Shown here piece after piece: positions 63,238 to 64,000 of a DNA stretch of 64,000 nt. The position numbers were made by a program, and so were the translations under genes. The stretch's first letter is position 1. Each line of letters opens with the position of its first letter. Location of the stretch: contig OZ246894.1 in assembly GCA_965231925.1 (NCBI GenBank), positions 3,162,001 through 3,226,000 on the forward strand, in the 5' to 3' direction. The notes under the pieces are model-generated. The model did not search any database, was not told the DNA's origin, and worked only from the letters and a program-made list of their open reading frames with translations. The DNA is from Poriferisodalis sp965231925. Lineage in GTDB: Bacteria > Actinomycetota > Acidimicrobiia > Acidimicrobiales > Poriferisodalaceae.

Positions 63238-64000
63238 TCATCGAGCCTTCTCCCACCATCCGCCCGTCTCGACGACCCAGCCCGACAACTGCAGACGCCC
63301 CAGCGACGACGACAGCTCCCCAAGCGTCGCCTCGACTCGCAACGCCAACTCATCAACCGAACGAGGGCCACCGGTCAGCTCATCGAGGACGCGGCGATCG
63401 AGCGCATGGCTGGGCAGGGCAGGTTGCGCCGCCACCGCCGGCGCACCGGCGGGCTCGCCCAGCGCCGTCAGGATGTCGTCGACATCGCAGACTGGCGCGC
63501 ACCCCTCTGCCAAGAGTCGGTTAGTGCCCGCCGATGCGGCGCTGATGATCGTCCCCGGCACTGCCATGACCGGCCGGTCCCGCTCGGCTGCGGCATCGAC
63601 GGTGTACATCGAGCCGCCCTTGGGACCCGACTCGACCACCACCAGCACTTCGCACAGCGCCGCCACAATCCGATTGCGGGCCGGAAACTGCCACGGCGCG
63701 GCGCGCCGGCCCAACGGGTACTCGCTGAGCAGCGTCCCGTGCTGAGCGACATCGCCCCACAGGGTCCGGTTCGCGGCCGGGTACACCTGATCCAGCCCGC
63801 TGCCGACGACGCCGATCACCGGGCCGCCCTCATCCAGTGCTGCGCGCTGGGCGATGCCGTCGATTCCGGTCGCCAACCCCGAGACCACCGCCACCCCTGC
63901 CGCGGCGAGGCCAGCCCCGAGTTGGCGCGCCACCGTGCGCCCGTAGGCCGTACATCGTCGCGTGCCCACCACGCCGACGCGCCGGACCGCCAGATCGATG
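63238..64000 (-). CDS. dprA: DNA-processing protein DprA (5' partial)
   Basis: The last ~253 residues of DprA; the start lies beyond the window. The Rossmann-like domain has VGVVGTRRCTAYGRTVARQL, SGLATGIDGIAQRAALDEGG and GSGLDQVYPAANRTLWG, then LSEYPLGRRAAPWQFPARNR. The C-terminal winged helix is visible (DRRVLDELTGGPRSVDELAL, then LQLSGWVVETGGWWEKA). DprA loads RecA onto single-stranded DNA during natural transformation; it is widespread even in non-competent bacteria. Adjacent to xerC, as in many actinobacteria. Confidence 0.93.
   Translation of the reverse strand, partial: IDLAVRRVGVVGTRRCTAYGRTVARQLGAGLAAAGVAVVSGLATGIDGIAQRAALDEGGPVIGVVGSGLDQVYPAANRTLWGDVAQHGTLLSEYPLGRRAAPWQFPARNRIVAALCEVLVVVESGPKGGSMYTVDAAAERDRPVMAVPGTIISAASAGTNRLLAEGCAPVCDVDDILTALGEPAGAPAVAAQPALPSHALDRRVLDELTGGPRSVDELALRVEATLGELSSSLGRLQLSGWVVETGGWWEKAR

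Overview
The window is GC-rich and reads as a chromosome segment of an actinobacterium, most probably class Acidimicrobiia. The main evidence is the long minus-strand backbone dprA-xerC-(M23)-rpsB-tsf-pyrH-frr-cdsA-dxr-rseP-ispG-rimP-nusA-infB-rbfA-truB-ribF, followed by rpsO-pnp, dapB, dapA-rnj and ftsK. Other support is the MEP isoprenoid genes, actinobacterial-looking protein sequences, and GTG/TTG starts. The class assignment is inference from gene order and sequence feel; no marker search was possible. I saw no rRNA, tRNA or CRISPR array.

Layout. 1-10.3 kb: a myo-inositol type sugar locus, with a truncated LacI regulator facing a minus-strand operon of iolE-like, ABC importer (binding lipoprotein, a very large permease, ATPase), an oxidoreductase, iolD and iolG. 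10.4-14.7 kb: an MBL hydrolase whose 3' end has been tandemly copied in 77-bp steps, a divergent cytochrome P450, small proteins and a Uma2 nuclease. 14.8-18.1 kb: ftsK and a DedA/VTT membrane protein. 18.2-20.7 kb: a mobile-element patch (IS3 orfA stump, complete IS30-type element, frameshifted NYN nuclease gene, putative small RNA, MITE-like deleted transposon). 20.7-26 kb: an acyl-CoA ligase, a protein with 30-bp N-terminal repeats, dapA and rnj.

26.0-33.5 kb: the most interesting region. It is a minus-strand operon with mostly 4-bp ATGA overlaps, encoding a RapA/SNF2-type ATPase, a HelD-like SF1 helicase, a small beta-rich protein (possibly PemK/MazF-like), a sigma-factor-like protein and a protein of unknown function. 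Three of the five resemble RNA-polymerase partners. Sampled lines here count 53-58% G+C, against 73-77% in sampled backbone lines, so the operon looks imported. I do not recognise it as a described system.

33.6-38.7 kb: an orphan antitoxin-like domain, dapB, a RelE/Phd toxin-antitoxin pair, pnp and rpsO. Just upstream of dapB lies a ~123-bp copy of the KH-domain part of pnp, in frame with dapB. 39-45.1 kb: a 2041-residue secreted Calx-beta/Fn3 protein. Its start sits on a 12-base C tract, and one base fewer would put it in frame with a better ATG start, so it is a candidate phase-variable gene. 45.3-45.6 kb: an XRE regulator with clustered inverted-repeat operators. 45.7-64 kb: the translation, lipid and isoprenoid backbone, ending in a partial dprA.

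Taken together, the conserved pieces appear to have been broken by at least four accessory insertions: between ftsK and dapA, between rnj and dapB, between dapB and pnp, and between rpsO and ribF.
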